From assembly GCA_004356175.1 (NCBI GenBank), contig SMXV01000045.1:1-15835 (forward strand): DNA of 15,835 nt. Reading direction: 5' to 3'. A program made the position numbers and the translations under genes. Below, in pieces: positions 15,590-15,835 of this stretch. The notes beneath the pieces were generated by a model that saw only the letters and a program-made list of their open reading frames with translations, was not told the origin of the DNA and did not search any database. Position 1 is the stretch's first letter. Each line of letters starts with the position of its first letter. The DNA comes from Acidobacteriota bacterium (GTDB lineage Bacteria; Actinomycetota; Acidimicrobiia; Spongiisociales; UBA5794).

Positions 15590-15835
15590 TCACTCCGGCT
15601 CGATCAGTCCTACGTTTCCGTCGCGCCGGCGATACACAACACAGTGTTCGTCAGTTTCCGCATTGAGGAAGAAGAAGAACTCGTGACCGAGCATATCCAT
15701 CTGCAAAGCAGCTTCCTCAGCGGTCATTGGTTTCATCAGGAACCGTTTGGTCTTGACAATCTCAACGCCACGTTCTTCTTCAGCATCGGAATGACTAGAC
15801 ACCTGGTTTAGGTCTTTATTGAAATCCTTACTCGA
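15590..15835 (-). CDS. hpf: Ribosome hibernation promoting factor, long form (C-terminal part only)
   Basis: Only the end of the gene is in the window; the frame stays open to the last base. The visible residues include KTKRFLMKPMTAEEAALQ and MLGHEFFFFLNAETDEHCVV, then YRRRDGNVGLIEP, which is the C-terminal dimerisation domain of long-form HPF. This domain brings two 70S ribosomes together into inactive 100S dimers in stationary phase or stress. A GTG at 15802 is an internal codon, not the real start. The hpf-secA neighbourhood is common in actinobacteria. The N-terminal ribosome-binding domain must lie beyond the window. Confidence 0.93.
   Translation of the reverse strand, partial: SSKDFNKDLNQVSSHSDAEEERGVEIVKTKRFLMKPMTAEEAALQMDMLGHEFFFFLNAETDEHCVVYRRRDGNVGLIEPE

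Overview
The window looks like chromosomal DNA of a high-GC Gram-positive bacterium, most likely an actinobacterium of the Acidimicrobiia type. This rests on gene order and protein character rather than any database search: hpf, secA, prfB, ftsE, ftsX, smpB and ssrA lie on one strand (minus) in the order familiar from actinobacterial chromosomes. Almost everything reads from high to low coordinates.

Right end, 12.1-15.8 kb: the C-terminal half of a long-form ribosome hibernation factor (hpf, cut by the window edge), a LuxR/NarL-type response regulator with no kinase beside it, an intergenic stretch with a heptamer repeat inside a long stem-loop, then secA with its intact C-terminal zinc motif. 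Thirty-seven bases after secA comes a 690-residue alpha/beta-hydrolase-family protein with a weakly hydrophobic N-terminal half.

Middle, 5.6-10.0 kb: an accessory-looking block that separates secA from prfB. It holds a type I arylsulfatase with a complete active site, about 650 bases with no convincing gene, and a plus-strand SAM methyltransferase with an N-terminal winged-helix-like region.

Left end, 0.36-5.6 kb: a tight cluster prfB - ftsE - ftsX - M23 peptidase - smpB - ssrA. ftsE/ftsX and ftsX/peptidase overlap by four bases (ATGA and GTGA), so translation is probably coupled. FtsE and FtsX form the division ABC complex that switches on a periplasmic or cell-wall hydrolase, and the coiled-coil M23 peptidase encoded directly after ftsX is the obvious partner. 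SmpB and tmRNA (ssrA, 354 nt, tag ANESYALAA) are the two parts of trans-translation, and prfB supplies release factor 2, so ribosome rescue and termination are grouped with cell division. Beyond ssrA there is a hairpin and one possible small plus-strand gene running in from outside the window.

No CRISPR array, transposase, integrase or ordinary tRNA was seen. I did not find a convincing new multi-gene system. The most unusual items are the heptamer repeat/stem-loop between the response regulator and secA, the kinase-less regulator between hpf and secA, the acidic tail on FtsE and the accessory block that splits secA from prfB.
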